Shown here: piece by piece, positions 8,376 to 17,119 of the stretch
How the letters are laid out: every line of letters begins with the position of its first letter
Numbering within the stretch: position 1 is the stretch's first letter
From: Pectobacterium sp013449375
GTDB taxonomy: Bacteria; Pseudomonadota; Gammaproteobacteria; Enterobacterales; Enterobacteriaceae
Direction: 5' to 3' (one strand)
NCBI RefSeq assembly: GCF_048593165.1
Contig: NZ_CP184271.1
DNA length: 64,000 nt
Notes under the pieces: generated by a model
Told to the model about the DNA's origin: nothing
What the model saw: only the letters and a program-made list of their open reading frames with translations
Database searches by the model: none
Translations under genes and position numbers: made by a program

Positions 8376-9065
8376 TCAGTATTCTTTCTCCTCACGGATC
8401 CCTTCTTTTACTCTCCATTTTTTCAATAAAACTGCCCTTGCTTCACTATATGTGGAATCCAGTTGCACAATGTCTTGAATTTTGTCAGTTCTAAAATGAC
8501 GAAAATCATTTCTCATCTCACACCATGCAACCAAAAGCCAGCATGACTCCATGTATACCAATCCGATGGGCCATATGACTCGAAAAGAGTAAGAATTCTT
8601 CTTGTCACAATACGTGATTTTTATTCTTTTTCGCTTTTTAATAGCATTGCGAATGTCTTCAAAAAAAATCTCATTTTTTTCTGAAGGACCGATCAGATAG
8701 GATTGACTCTCAATAAGGTTTTTTAATTCACTGGGAATGACAGAATGTATTTTTGCAAGCGCCTTCTTTGCGGTAATTTTGAAATGATAATCCGTATTAT
8801 GAGACACCCAATTTAACCCAAGTGTAATGGCATTGATTTCCTCATGGGAAAGGTTTAAGGGCGGCAAATGAAAGTCAGACTTAACGATGTAACCAATTCC
8901 AGCACCACCTTCAATGCATACTCCTTGATGCTGTAGCGTTTTTATATCTCTGTAAAGAGAGCGCACACTTATTCCCAATTTTTCTGAGAGTGTGGATGCA
9001 GTTATCGGATATCTTTGTGCCCTTAATATCTCTAGTAATTCGAGAAGTCTTTCTGTTCTAGTCAT
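8376..9065 (-). CDS. HTH-WYL domain transcriptional regulator (YafY-like)
   Basis: This 229-residue regulator has an N-terminal winged helix (HTH_11, residues 1-60, with ISVRSLYRDIKTLQHQGV as recognition helix and wing). Its C-terminal WYL domain begins near residue 140; the core IWPIGLVYMESCWLLVAW matches the family although the name-giving W-Y-L order is degenerate. WYL domains bind ligands or nucleic acid and gate transcription. It is AT-rich like the downstream dehydrogenase, and they are probably one operon. Similar regulator-plus-SDR pairs are common in acquired metabolic cassettes. The effector is unknown. Confidence 0.88.
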   Translation of the reverse strand: MTRTERLLELLEILRAQRYPITASTLSEKLGISVRSLYRDIKTLQHQGVCIEGGAGIGYIVKSDFHLPPLNLSHEEINAITLGLNWVSHNTDYHFKITAKKALAKIHSVIPSELKNLIESQSYLIGPSEKNEIFFEDIRNAIKKRKRIKITYCDKKNSYSFRVIWPIGLVYMESCWLLVAWCEMRNDFRHFRTDKIQDIVQLDSTYSEARAVLLKKWRVKEGIREEKEY

Positions 9066-9420
9066 GTTGATAAATCCATCTTGATCTTGAGACGATTTCT
9101 TAAATCATCTATTAGATAAGCATCTTAGTACAAAGCAAGTGTACATGGCTAAGTTGAGCTGCTACCGATGATTACTACAGCGCTATGTTCGTAATGCGTA
9201 CATAAGCGATGATCATGAGTGTAAACGTCAGCACCTCGTTCATTACAGCCTGTCAGATTTAATCGCGTTCTATTAGCGAAAACCGTCAGTTCACGTCTGA
9301 GCTAATGAAACCTATGGTCGCTGAAAAGGGCTCATAGCCACTTAAGATGCCGCACAATGTCCTGCGACTGATGAAGGAGCTGTAAGCGTTGCAAAAGGGA
9401 GAGATAGGGCGGGAAGCAAT
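9066..9420. other. Intergenic stretch without a recognisable gene
   Basis: This 355-base stretch lies between the WYL regulator and hemW. Short frames broken by stops around 9290-9390 read like protein fragments (for example MPHNVLRLMKEL), which may be the decayed end of an older gene. Nothing else was identified. It presumably contains the regulator's promoter. Confidence 0.4.
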
Positions 9421-9448
9421 GGGCAGGTTTTCTGTGGTAAACCTGCCC
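9421..9448 (-). terminator. Hairpin after hemW
   Basis: GGGCAGGTTT (9421-9430) and AAACCTGCCC (9439-9448) form a 10-bp stem with an 8-base loop, nine bases beyond the hemW stop. No T-run follows on the minus strand, so it may act as a 3'-end stabilising hairpin rather than an intrinsic terminator. Confidence 0.5.
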
Positions 9449-9457
9449 ACGGAATGA

Positions 9458-10600
9458 TTACTCTTCTTCCGCCAGAAACAGCTCCAGCAGAGAGTTCAGG
9501 AACAGTTTGCCGTGTTCGGTGATTTGCCAGTGCGTGGCGGTTTCCGTCAGGTAGCCTTGCGCCAGCGCCTGATCCAACTGCGAGCGGATGCTGTGTTCTT
9601 CCAAACCGGTGTACGCTGTGAAATCTGCACGCGGCGCGGCTTCTAGCAGGCGAAAGCGGTTCATGAAAAACTCAAATGGCCGATCGCCATTGGCGACGTC
9701 GTGTTGTTTATCCAGATAGGTGCCCTGCATATAGCCACGCGGATGGCGGACTTTGACCGTGCGCAGAATGCGCCCGTCGCTGAAGGTCAGCTTGCCGTGC
9801 GCGCCACAGCCAATCCCCAAATAGTCACCGAAGCGCCAGTAGTTCAGGTTGTGTTGGCACTGGTAACCCGGTTTGGCGTAGGCGGAGGTTTCATACTGCT
9901 GGTAACCGGCGGCGCTCAGTAGCGCGTGGCCCTGCTCGTAGATGTCCCACAGCGCGTCGTCATCCGGTAGCGTCGGCGGACGCGAGCTAAACAGCGTATT
10001 CGGTTCAATGGTGAGTTGATACCACGATAAATGCGGCGGATTGAGCGCAATGGCCTGACGCAGATCGTCCAGCGCTTCGTCCAACGATTGATCCGGCAAG
10101 CCGTGCATCAGGTCCAGATTAAAGCTGCGTAAGCCCAGACCGGTCGCCAGATGCGCGGCACGCTTGGCTTCGTCCGGGCCGTGAATACGCCCTAAGCGCA
10201 TCAGCTTTTGCGGATCGAAACTCTGCACGCCAATGGAAATTCGGTTTATGCCTGCACGCTGATAGCCGCTGAAGCGGTCAGCTTCAACCGTTCCGGGATT
10301 GGCTTCCATCGTAATTTCGGCATCCGGCGTCAGCGGAATTCTTGCCCGAACGCCGTCGAGCAGCGCCTGCATCGCTTCCGCACTCAACAGGCTGGGCGTA
10401 CCGCCGCCGATGAAGATCGAATGTAGCGCACGACCGCTCGCTAACGGCAAATCGGCGTCCAGATCCGCCAGCAGGTGATCGACATATTCCTGATGCGGCA
10501 CGTCGCCTTTCAGCGCGTGAGAGTTGAAATCGCAGTACGGGCATTTTTGCACGCACCACGGAATATGGATGTACAGGCTGAGCGGAGGAAGTTTAAGCAT
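9458..10600 (-). CDS. hemW: Heme chaperone / radical SAM protein HemW
   Basis: HemW (formerly YggW) is a radical-SAM-fold protein related to coproporphyrinogen dehydrogenase that binds heme and delivers it to respiratory enzymes. The 380-residue product starts MLKLPPLSLYIHIPWC and carries the 4Fe-4S ligands Cys16, Cys20 and Cys23 (CX3CX2C). IFIGGGTPS (the SAM-binding GGGTPS) and the C-terminal HemN-like domain ending FLNSLLELFLAEEE follow. The start is the ATG at 10600, which overlaps the rdgB stop by 8 bases; longer upstream frames run through rdgB and encode nothing sensible. The gene is last in the yggS-proC-yggT-yggU-rdgB-hemW run. Confidence 0.95.
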   Translation of the reverse strand: MLKLPPLSLYIHIPWCVQKCPYCDFNSHALKGDVPHQEYVDHLLADLDADLPLASGRALHSIFIGGGTPSLLSAEAMQALLDGVRARIPLTPDAEITMEANPGTVEADRFSGYQRAGINRISIGVQSFDPQKLMRLGRIHGPDEAKRAAHLATGLGLRSFNLDLMHGLPDQSLDEALDDLRQAIALNPPHLSWYQLTIEPNTLFSSRPPTLPDDDALWDIYEQGHALLSAAGYQQYETSAYAKPGYQCQHNLNYWRFGDYLGIGCGAHGKLTFSDGRILRTVKVRHPRGYMQGTYLDKQHDVANGDRPFEFFMNRFRLLEAAPRADFTAYTGLEEHSIRSQLDQALAQGYLTETATHWQITEHGKLFLNSLLELFLAEEE

Positions 10601-11186
10601 TACGTAGCGCATCCAGCAGCAAGCGCAGCGCCTGACCACGGTGAGACTGTGCGTTCTTCTCTTCACGCGTCAGTTCTGCGGCTGTTTTACCCAGCTCAGG
10701 CACGAAGAAGATGGGGTCATAGCCAAAACCGCCGTTGCCTACCGCTTCATGCGTCAGCACACCTTGCCAGCTACCGTGGCAGACAATCGGCGTTGGGTCT
10801 TCAGCGTGGCGCAGATAAACCAACACGCAGTGGAAGCTGGCACGGCGTTGTGCGTCCGGCACATCTTTTAGCGCCAGCAGCAGCTTATCCAGATTTTGCT
10901 GGTCGCTGGCATCCACACCTGCGTAGCGTGCCGAGTAAATACCCGGTGCGCCGCCCAGCGCATCGACAGCCAGACCAGAATCATCGGCAATCGCCGGTAG
11001 CCCTGTGATGTGCGCCGCATGACGTGCTTTCAGGATGGCGTTTTCGATGAAAGTCAGACCGGTTTCTTCGGCGGAATCCACGCCCAGTTCAGTCTGCGCC
11101 ACAATATCCAGACCGAAATCGGCCAGCAAGCTGGCGAGCTCGCGCACTTTTCCGGGGTTTCCGGTAGCCAAAACCACTTTTTGCAT
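10593..11186 (-). CDS. rdgB: XTP/dITP diphosphatase RdgB
   Basis: RdgB cleaves non-canonical purine nucleotides (XTP, dITP, ITP) to the monophosphate and pyrophosphate and so keeps them out of DNA. The 197-residue Ham1-family protein starts MQKVVLATGNPGKVRELASL, with the substrate loop TGNPGK. It has the acidic metal motif ADDSGLAVDAL near residue 70 and FGYDPIF for base recognition. Length equals the E. coli protein. It overlaps hemW downstream, and a 14-bp tandem repeat separates it from yggU. Confidence 0.96.
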   Translation of the reverse strand: MQKVVLATGNPGKVRELASLLADFGLDIVAQTELGVDSAEETGLTFIENAILKARHAAHITGLPAIADDSGLAVDALGGAPGIYSARYAGVDASDQQNLDKLLLALKDVPDAQRRASFHCVLVYLRHAEDPTPIVCHGSWQGVLTHEAVGNGGFGYDPIFFVPELGKTAAELTREEKNAQSHRGQALRLLLDALRNA

Positions 11187-11199
11187 CGTCTTGTCCTGC

Positions 11200-11241
11200 G
11201 TGTTTATTCAATCGTGTTTATTCAATCGTGTTTATTCAATG
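11200..11241. repeat. Tandem repeat, three copies of a 14-bp unit
   Basis: GTGTTTATTCAATC occurs at 11200-11213 and 11214-11227, and with one end change at 11228-11241. The right-hand copy contains the yggU stop codon; the other two fill the yggU-rdgB spacer. The unit length is not a multiple of three and each copy brings an in-frame-independent TAA, so copy-number change would alter spacing rather than the protein. Confidence 0.9.
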
Positions 11242-11522
11242 AAGCCCGCGACGTCCGCCGGGATGTGTTGCGGATGGGTAATTCTAATCTGTTTATGCCG
11301 TCCGAGTTCGCCTTTTTCAATCACGACCAGACTCTTGGCGACTCGAAACTGTTTGGCGAGGAATTTGGTCAAATGGGCATTGGCCTGCCCATCCACCGGT
11401 GGTGCGGTAATGGCGACTTTCAGTTCGTCGCCATGCAAACCCACGATCTGATCGCGGCTGGCTTTCGGCTGAATATACAGCCGAATCACTAGCGCATCGC
11501 CGTGGCGGGTAATGGCACTCAC
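11232..11522 (-). CDS. yggU: DUF167 / YggU family protein
   Basis: This 96-residue protein of the YggU (UPF0235) family has the conserved core YIQPKASRDQIVGLHGDEL, then AITAPPVDGQAN and the end block GELGRHKQIRI. The fold is known from structural genomics but the function is not established. The GTG at 11522 overlaps the stop of yggT (GTGA) and gives the family's usual N-terminus. A GTG at 11534 would add four residues, so the start is not fully certain. It is co-transcribed with yggT and rdgB by position. Confidence 0.9.
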   Translation of the reverse strand: MSAITRHGDALVIRLYIQPKASRDQIVGLHGDELKVAITAPPVDGQANAHLTKFLAKQFRVAKSLVVIEKGELGRHKQIRITHPQHIPADVAGFIE

Positions 11523-12073
11523 AGCAGGAACCACAGCCCAGGGAACAGATCCATGCCCAGATAGTTGAGCATATACAGAATCAAAATCACGGCCATCGCA
11601 GAGAAATCAATGCCACCCATGACCGGAATAATGCGGCGAAGTGGCGCCATGAGCGGTTCAGTCAACTGATGCAGCAGATACTCAATAGGGCTACGGCCCT
11701 GACTGACCCAGCTCATAATGGAACGGATGATGATGACCCAGAAGACCAGATAGCCCGCGGATTTAATCAGCGAAATGAGCCCGACCAGCAGGTTCATGGG
11801 GCTGAGGGAAATCGCGCCAACCTGAATCAACAGCAGTAACGGGTATTTGATCGTCGTGAGAATAAAGGCCAGCAGCAGCGAGGCGCTATCAATCGGCCCT
11901 AATGACGGCAAAATGCGGCGCAGCGGCCCGACAATCGGCTGGGTGATTTTGACGACAAACTGCGACAACGGGTTATAGAAATCGCTGCGTGACCACTGCA
12001 TCCAGATGCGCAGCAGCAGGACCATTACATAGAGGTCGACGAGCGTTTTGACCAGAAAAGTCAGGGTGAGCAT
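11519..12073 (-). CDS. yggT: YggT family inner-membrane protein
   Basis: The 184-residue protein contains two YGGT repeats. Each is a membrane helix, then an amphipathic segment with a P-L-R-R-I-x-P motif (residues around GPLRRILPSLGPIDSASL and APLRRIIPVMGGIDFSAM), then another membrane helix. The family is implicated in membrane organisation or osmotic tolerance in bacteria and in thylakoid biogenesis in chloroplasts; its exact role in enterobacteria is unsettled. It lies 49 bases after proC and overlaps yggU by 4 bases. Confidence 0.93.
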   Translation of the reverse strand: MLTLTFLVKTLVDLYVMVLLLRIWMQWSRSDFYNPLSQFVVKITQPIVGPLRRILPSLGPIDSASLLLAFILTTIKYPLLLLIQVGAISLSPMNLLVGLISLIKSAGYLVFWVIIIRSIMSWVSQGRSPIEYLLHQLTEPLMAPLRRIIPVMGGIDFSAMAVILILYMLNYLGMDLFPGLWFLL

Positions 12074-12122
12074 AAGTACGTCTTTTCCTTATAAGATAAA
12101 GAATCGGGGAGCCCGCTTTTGC

Positions 12123-12944
12123 TTAAAAAAGCGTTTCCATTTCCTGTGCGCGAGCAATTGCCGCCTGCATGGCCTCGGCCACGGTTTGCGTCAACTGCTG
12201 TTCGTTAAACACCCGCAGCGCTTCCGCTGTGGTGCCGCCCTTGGAGGTGACATTTTCCCGCAGCGTTGACAGCGGCGTATCGGGATTGGCTTCAACCAGC
12301 GCGGCAGCACCGGAAGCGGCCTGCTGCACCAGCAGGCGAGCGGTTTCCGGGCTGAACCCCTGACGAATAGCCTCCTGCTGCATCGCTTCCATAAACAGGA
12401 AGAAATAGGCGGGGGCGCTGCCTGCGGCGGCGATCACGCCGTTAATGCCCGGTTCGCTATCCACCCAGCAAATCTTACCGACACTTTGCATCAGTTGTGC
12501 GGTGAAGTCTTTATCCGCCTGACTGACGGACGCGGGAGCATACATTCCGCTCATGCCTTTTCCGACCAGAGATGGCGTATTTGGCATAATTCGTACGATA
12601 TTCAGCGGTGCTCCCAGCAGCGCCTGGAAACGGGCAATGCTGATGCCTGCCGCAATCGAGAGTACCAATTTACCCGTGAAGTTGACGTGTTCATGCAGCG
12701 GTTCGCAAACTGTCGCCATCATTTGCGGTTTGACGGCCAGTACAATAACGTCCGCTTCCTGCGCGCAACAGACATTGTCTGCGCTGCTGATCACGCCGTA
12801 TTGTGCAGCCAGCGCATCGCGATTCTTACCCGAAGGCGCGCAGACGCTGATGTGTTGAGCGGGGTAACCGCCGTTGACTAACCCGGCGATAATGGCCTGT
12901 GCCATGTTTCCGGCACCAATAAACGCTATTTTACGTTGCTGCAT
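12123..12944 (-). CDS. proC: Pyrroline-5-carboxylate reductase ProC
   Basis: ProC reduces pyrroline-5-carboxylate to proline with NAD(P)H, the last step of proline synthesis in the cytoplasm. The 273-residue product has the N-terminal dinucleotide fold IAFIGAGNMAQAIIAG, the conserved MPNTPSLVGKGM and a C-terminal dimerisation domain containing ENVTSKGGTTAEAL. The ATG at 12944 lies six bases after GAGG. The ATG at 12950 abuts that sequence and is less likely, although it would only add two residues. Placement between yggS and yggT is as in many gammaproteobacteria. Confidence 0.95.
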   Translation of the reverse strand: MQQRKIAFIGAGNMAQAIIAGLVNGGYPAQHISVCAPSGKNRDALAAQYGVISSADNVCCAQEADVIVLAVKPQMMATVCEPLHEHVNFTGKLVLSIAAGISIARFQALLGAPLNIVRIMPNTPSLVGKGMSGMYAPASVSQADKDFTAQLMQSVGKICWVDSEPGINGVIAAAGSAPAYFFLFMEAMQQEAIRQGFSPETARLLVQQAASGAAALVEANPDTPLSTLRENVTSKGGTTAEALRVFNEQQLTQTVAEAMQAAIARAQEMETLF

Positions 12945-13034
12945 CTGCATCCTCGTTGCTCACCTGTTTGTCAAAGATGACGTGCCGTTCAGGGCGTGCC
13001 TCTGCGGTTTATACGCTTTTGGCTGATGGTTTGG

Positions 13035-13763
13035 TTATACGCTTTTTGCTGCATAGTCTTTTGCTGCATAGTCCCGCGCGCCAAAGATTGCCGTGCCAAT
13101 ACGCACCAGCGTGCTGCCAGCGGTAATCGCTGCGCGCATGTCGTCCGTCATCCCCATAGAGAGTGTATCAATATGCGGATAAGTTGCGGACAACGTTTGG
13201 AACAGTGCTGCCATTTGTTTGAAAACGACCAACTGCTGTTCATAATCGGTTTCTGGTGCCGGGATCGCCATCAGGCCACGCAGGCACAGGTTGGGCAGTG
13301 CGGCGACGCCAGCGGCGAGTTCTGCGAGTTCATCGACCATAATGCCGGATTTGCTCGGTTCGCCGCTGATATTAATCTGCAACAGAACATTTAACGGTGG
13401 CAACGTGGCCGGACGTTGTTCACTCAGACGCTGCGCGATGCGCAGACGATCTACGGTATGAAACCAGTCGAAATTCTCAGCCACCAGTCGACTTTTGTTT
13501 GACTGTAACGGACCGATAAAGTGCCATTCCAGCGGCGTAGTCGGGTGGTTTTCCTGGAAATAATGAATTTTCTCCACGCCTTCCTGAACATAGTTCTCGC
13601 CAAATGCCTTTTGCCCTGCCGCGATAGCTTCTTCGATCGCGCTCACAGGTTTGGTTTTACTGACTGCAAGTAGCGTAATTTCTTCTGGTGCTCGCGCGCA
13701 ATGCACAGCGGCGGTGGCGATTTGCTGCCGGATGTCCTGTAGATTCTGCTGGATTGTCGTCAT
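13035..13763 (-). CDS. yggS: Pyridoxal phosphate homeostasis protein YggS/PLPBP
   Basis: This PLP-binding protein has the alanine-racemase-like barrel fold and buffers intracellular vitamin B6. Loss perturbs amino-acid and PLP pools in E. coli. The 242-residue product has the PLP lysine at Lys36 (AVSKTKPV), plus WHFIGPLQSNKSRLV and the C-terminal phosphate loop LSMGMTDDMRAAI and RIGTAIFGARDY. The tail is unusual: the DYAAK pentapeptide is duplicated (DYAAKDYAAKSV) by a 15-base tandem repeat at 13043-13072. Gene yggR is divergent, 20 bases away. Confidence 0.95.
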   Translation of the reverse strand: MTTIQQNLQDIRQQIATAAVHCARAPEEITLLAVSKTKPVSAIEEAIAAGQKAFGENYVQEGVEKIHYFQENHPTTPLEWHFIGPLQSNKSRLVAENFDWFHTVDRLRIAQRLSEQRPATLPPLNVLLQINISGEPSKSGIMVDELAELAAGVAALPNLCLRGLMAIPAPETDYEQQLVVFKQMAALFQTLSATYPHIDTLSMGMTDDMRAAITAGSTLVRIGTAIFGARDYAAKDYAAKSV

Positions 13764-13783
13764 GGTTGTTCAGGAGGTTATCT

Positions 13784-14800
13784 ATGGAATTGGATGAGTG
13801 GATGGTGCGTAGTGTAAAACATAATGCCTCGGATCTGCACCTTTGTAGCGGCCACCCGCCAGTGTTACGTGTGGATGGGCGGCTACAGCCTGAAAATACC
13901 TTACCACGTTTAACGCCGGAGCAGGTGGCACAATGGTGCGATGCCTGGCTCGAACCGGCGCAGCGAGAGCAACTGCGGCAGTTTGGTCAGGTGGACGGCG
14001 CGTTAATGCTGCCCGATGGTCAACGTCTGCGGGTGAATGTGTTTCGCCAGCGGGAAGGGCTGTCTGCGGCACTGCGTATTATCCCGTCCGCTCAGCCGTC
14101 ATTGGATGGGCTACACGCGCCCCCCGTTCTGTCGATGCTGCTGGAGAAACCGAACGGACTGATCCTGATTACTGGTGCGACGGGGAGCGGCAAATCCACG
14201 ACGCTGGCGGCCATGCTTGGGGCGTTAAACGACCGCAGCGATCGCCATGTGATTACGCTGGAGGATCCGATCGAGTTTATCCATGTCAGCCGGCGTTGCC
14301 TGATTCAACAGCGAGAGATCGGTGCGCACAGCGCGTCTTTTGCGCAGGCGTTACGGGCGGCATTGCGGGAAGATCCCGATGTGATTCTGCTGGGGGAACT
14401 TCGTGATACGGAGACGATTCGGCTGGCGCTGACGGCGGCGGAAACCGGCCATCTGGTGCTATCCACGCTGCATACGCGCAGCGCATCGCAGGCGGTCGAT
14501 CGTCTGATTGACGTCTTTCCCGGTGAAGAAAAAGCCTATGTTCGCAGCCAGCTCGCCACCTGCTTGCAGGCTGTGGTGACGCAAAGGCTGTTGCCCGCAG
14601 CGCAAGGCGGTCGCATTGCACTTTATGAAGTGCTAACGGCGACGGCAGCAGTCGGCAACCTGATTCGGGAAGGGAAAACGCATCAGCTTCCTGGCCTGAT
14701 TCAAACGGGAACGGCGGCGGGAATGCAAACGTTCGAGCAAAGCTACCAGCAGCGCTGTCGGGATGGGCTTATTTCACACAGTTGCGCCCTTGCCGTTTAG
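13784..14800 (+). CDS. yggR: PilT-like twitching ATPase YggR
   Basis: A 338-residue GspE/PilT-family secretion ATPase. It shows Walker A GATGSGKST near residues 131-139, the Asp box LEDPIEFIH, Walker B DPDVILLGELRD, the His box TGHLVLSTLHT, and a PilT-type AIRNLIRE motif variant (AVGNLIREGK). PilT retracts type IV pili; here no pilus genes are adjacent, as also for yggR of E. coli, so its partner is uncertain. The ATG at 13784 has AGGAGG upstream, and longer frames run into the divergent yggS. The last 32 bases overlap the convergent cyclase gene. Confidence 0.93.
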   Translation: MELDEWMVRSVKHNASDLHLCSGHPPVLRVDGRLQPENTLPRLTPEQVAQWCDAWLEPAQREQLRQFGQVDGALMLPDGQRLRVNVFRQREGLSAALRIIPSAQPSLDGLHAPPVLSMLLEKPNGLILITGATGSGKSTTLAAMLGALNDRSDRHVITLEDPIEFIHVSRRCLIQQREIGAHSASFAQALRAALREDPDVILLGELRDTETIRLALTAAETGHLVLSTLHTRSASQAVDRLIDVFPGEEKAYVRSQLATCLQAVVTQRLLPAAQGGRIALYEVLTATAAVGNLIREGKTHQLPGLIQTGTAAGMQTFEQSYQQRCRDGLISHSCALAV

Positions 14801-16595
14801 CCGCATAGAGGTTTGCATCGGCTAACTGGATCCAGTCCTCAACGGAAGCAAGATCGGAACGGTAAGCGGCAATGCCTGCGCTGATCGTGAAATGCAGAGT
14901 CTGGCGATCGTATTCCAACGTATGCTGCTCAATCGCTTTACGAATACGCTCAATGGTTACCACTGCCGTTTGGTAAGAGACATCTTTTAACAGGATGATG
15001 AACTCCTCACCGCCGAGGCGTGCGACCAGATCTTCCTGACGCAGAGACATGCGCATGAGCATCGCCAGCTCTTTAAGGACGGCATCGCCAGCCAGATGAC
15101 CGTATTGATCGTTGATGTTTTTGAATAAATCGATATCAATAATCGCCAGACAGCTTTTGTCCGTCTGCTGGTGTTGCTGCTTGTGCAGAAAAAAGGCGTT
15201 GGCTTGTTCGAAGAAACTGCTGCGATTGGGTAGGCCGGTAAGAAAATCATGCCCCGCGTGAAAACGCAGAGAGGCTTCTATCTGTGCCCGTTCATCTTCT
15301 CGTGTACGGGCACGAATGATAATGCCGAGCGTTTTCACCAGCGGAGCCAGTAGCTCGATCATCGTTTGATCATAACCTTCCCGACGGTTAGCCAGTGCGA
15401 TCATTCCGATCGCTTTGCCGTTGTGAGTGATTGGGATCCCCAATAGGGAATAGAGTGCGGGATGGATAGGCGGGAGGTCCCGACCAGCCTTTTGTCTCAG
15501 CAGGTTATTGGTACACACCACCGTATTGTGGGTCACCACGTGACCAAACAGATTATCCAGCTTACGGAGCGTCAGGCCGCCGTGGGTTCTGCGCTGGTTT
15601 CTGTACCAGGCCAGCGTATCTTCATCCCAGGCAAGATTGGATATGGCGGGAAGGTAGAGCGACTGACCGTCCTCGTCTTCCTGCAACGTGGCAATGAAGC
15701 CGAAGGTGCTGTTGGTGACATCAAGCAGCCGTTCAAAGACTTTATCGCAGGCAGAGGGCAGATTATGGTCGAGCAGAAAGCTGTCGTGAACGGAGAGCAG
15801 GATATCGAGAATGATGCCTTGCTGGTGGGCTTTTTTTTCGGTTTCGACATTCTGCGTAATGTTGTGAGCGTATTTAATGATTTTCCTCACATTGCCGTCG
15901 CTATCCATGACCGGACTGTAGGTCGCCTGTATCCAGAATGAATGGCTGTCCTTGCCCAGTCGATGAAAGCGTCCGCTGATGGGATGACCGCGGTGCAGGG
16001 TTTCCCAGAAGGTTTGATAGTCGGGTTGTTCGGTATAAAGAGGATCGCAGAGTGACTTATGGTGCAGGCCGAGAATTTCTTTTTCTTCGTAGCCCGTTAG
16101 CATCAGGTAGTGTTTGTTGACGTGGGTGATATAGCCGTCTTGATCAAACTCGATAACGCCTTGCGCGCTCTCAATCGCATCCAGCCGTGCGCGATGTTCT
16201 GATACGAGGAGTTTTTCCTGCGTAATATCCGTTGCCAGTTTTATGATGCCAATACGTCGGCCTTTGTTATCGATAATTGGCGTATAAGCAGCATGGAGCC
16301 AAATAATTTCTCCTTTTTGCGTTTTTCGCTGGAATTCCCCTGCGTTGATATTTCCTTTCACCACATCGTGCCAGAAATGATCGTGTTTTTGGCGCTGGGC
16401 TTCTGGCAGAAAAAATGTGTGATTTTTCTGAATAATATCTTCTTTTTTATAGCCCAGCATTTTGCAAAAAAGAGGATTAGCTTCAACCAGTTTTCCTGCC
16501 AGATCGAATTCGGCAATGGCATAAATGGAATCAAGCGCATGCAGTTTGGCTTCACTGTCAAACCTGGTAATCAAATCAACTGACTGATTATTCAT
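14769..16595 (-). CDS. PAS-PAS-GAF-GGDEF diguanylate cyclase
   Basis: This 608-residue soluble sensor would make cyclic di-GMP. Two PAS domains (about 10-125 and 130-250; each followed by a PAC-like segment) and a GAF domain (about 260-425) precede a GGDEF domain. The active-site motif is GGEEF, which is catalytically competent in the family. RQED five residues before it forms an allosteric I-site (RxxD), so product inhibition is expected. DFLTGLPNR and IDIDLFKNINDQYGHLAGD complete the domain. No membrane segment is seen, so the signal is probably cytoplasmic (redox, small molecule). It is convergent with and overlaps yggR by 32 bases. Confidence 0.94.
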   Translation of the reverse strand: MNNQSVDLITRFDSEAKLHALDSIYAIAEFDLAGKLVEANPLFCKMLGYKKEDIIQKNHTFFLPEAQRQKHDHFWHDVVKGNINAGEFQRKTQKGEIIWLHAAYTPIIDNKGRRIGIIKLATDITQEKLLVSEHRARLDAIESAQGVIEFDQDGYITHVNKHYLMLTGYEEKEILGLHHKSLCDPLYTEQPDYQTFWETLHRGHPISGRFHRLGKDSHSFWIQATYSPVMDSDGNVRKIIKYAHNITQNVETEKKAHQQGIILDILLSVHDSFLLDHNLPSACDKVFERLLDVTNSTFGFIATLQEDEDGQSLYLPAISNLAWDEDTLAWYRNQRRTHGGLTLRKLDNLFGHVVTHNTVVCTNNLLRQKAGRDLPPIHPALYSLLGIPITHNGKAIGMIALANRREGYDQTMIELLAPLVKTLGIIIRARTREDERAQIEASLRFHAGHDFLTGLPNRSSFFEQANAFFLHKQQHQQTDKSCLAIIDIDLFKNINDQYGHLAGDAVLKELAMLMRMSLRQEDLVARLGGEEFIILLKDVSYQTAVVTIERIRKAIEQHTLEYDRQTLHFTISAGIAAYRSDLASVEDWIQLADANLYAAKRQGRNCVK

Positions 16596-17119
16596 GTTTA
16601 TCTCTGCCTATATTCTTTCTGTCTTTATCCTTGATTCGCTGTTGTCAGAGGTGTGATTTTATCGTGATGCCGTCTGTGGTGTTATCGGGCGAACGGCAGT
16701 CCCCCTTTTTTTACGCGAAAATCAATGGGACGAATTAATAAAATAGCCTGCTATTAATTTGATTAATGAATATTATATTGGTATGTAATTAATGGTCGGC
16801 GCACATGATTACAGTTATCAATAAGATGCTTTTTTCATTGTCTTTTTATTCAATATATTTACGCGACTATTCTTGTCGCTTTTAGGCTGTCACTCTACTT
16901 ATACGCCTATGTACAAAAACAGAGAATAGCGGTAAAAAAATAATACTCAAATTATCTGAAAGTATACCTATAAAATAAGTACGTTAAGCGTGAAGAGGGT
17001 TCCTGACTTGTTCGATTATTTATTCGTCTTTTAAATAGGATGGCGTAAGTAGTGGATTGACGGAAGGGTGCCTGTGGCCAGCGCGAAGGCCGACCACAGG
17101 CGGTGTAATACACCGTAGA
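16596..17119. other. AT-rich gene-free stretch between cyclase and chemoreceptor
   Basis: The 524 bases are AT-rich, especially 16720-17030, and hold no credible coding frame. The cyclase promoter must lie in the first part. A weak stem, GCCTGTGG (17070-17077) and CCACAGGC (17094-17101), just after the chemoreceptor stop may be its terminator, although no T-run follows. The base composition would suit H-NS silencing, which is only inference. Confidence 0.5.
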
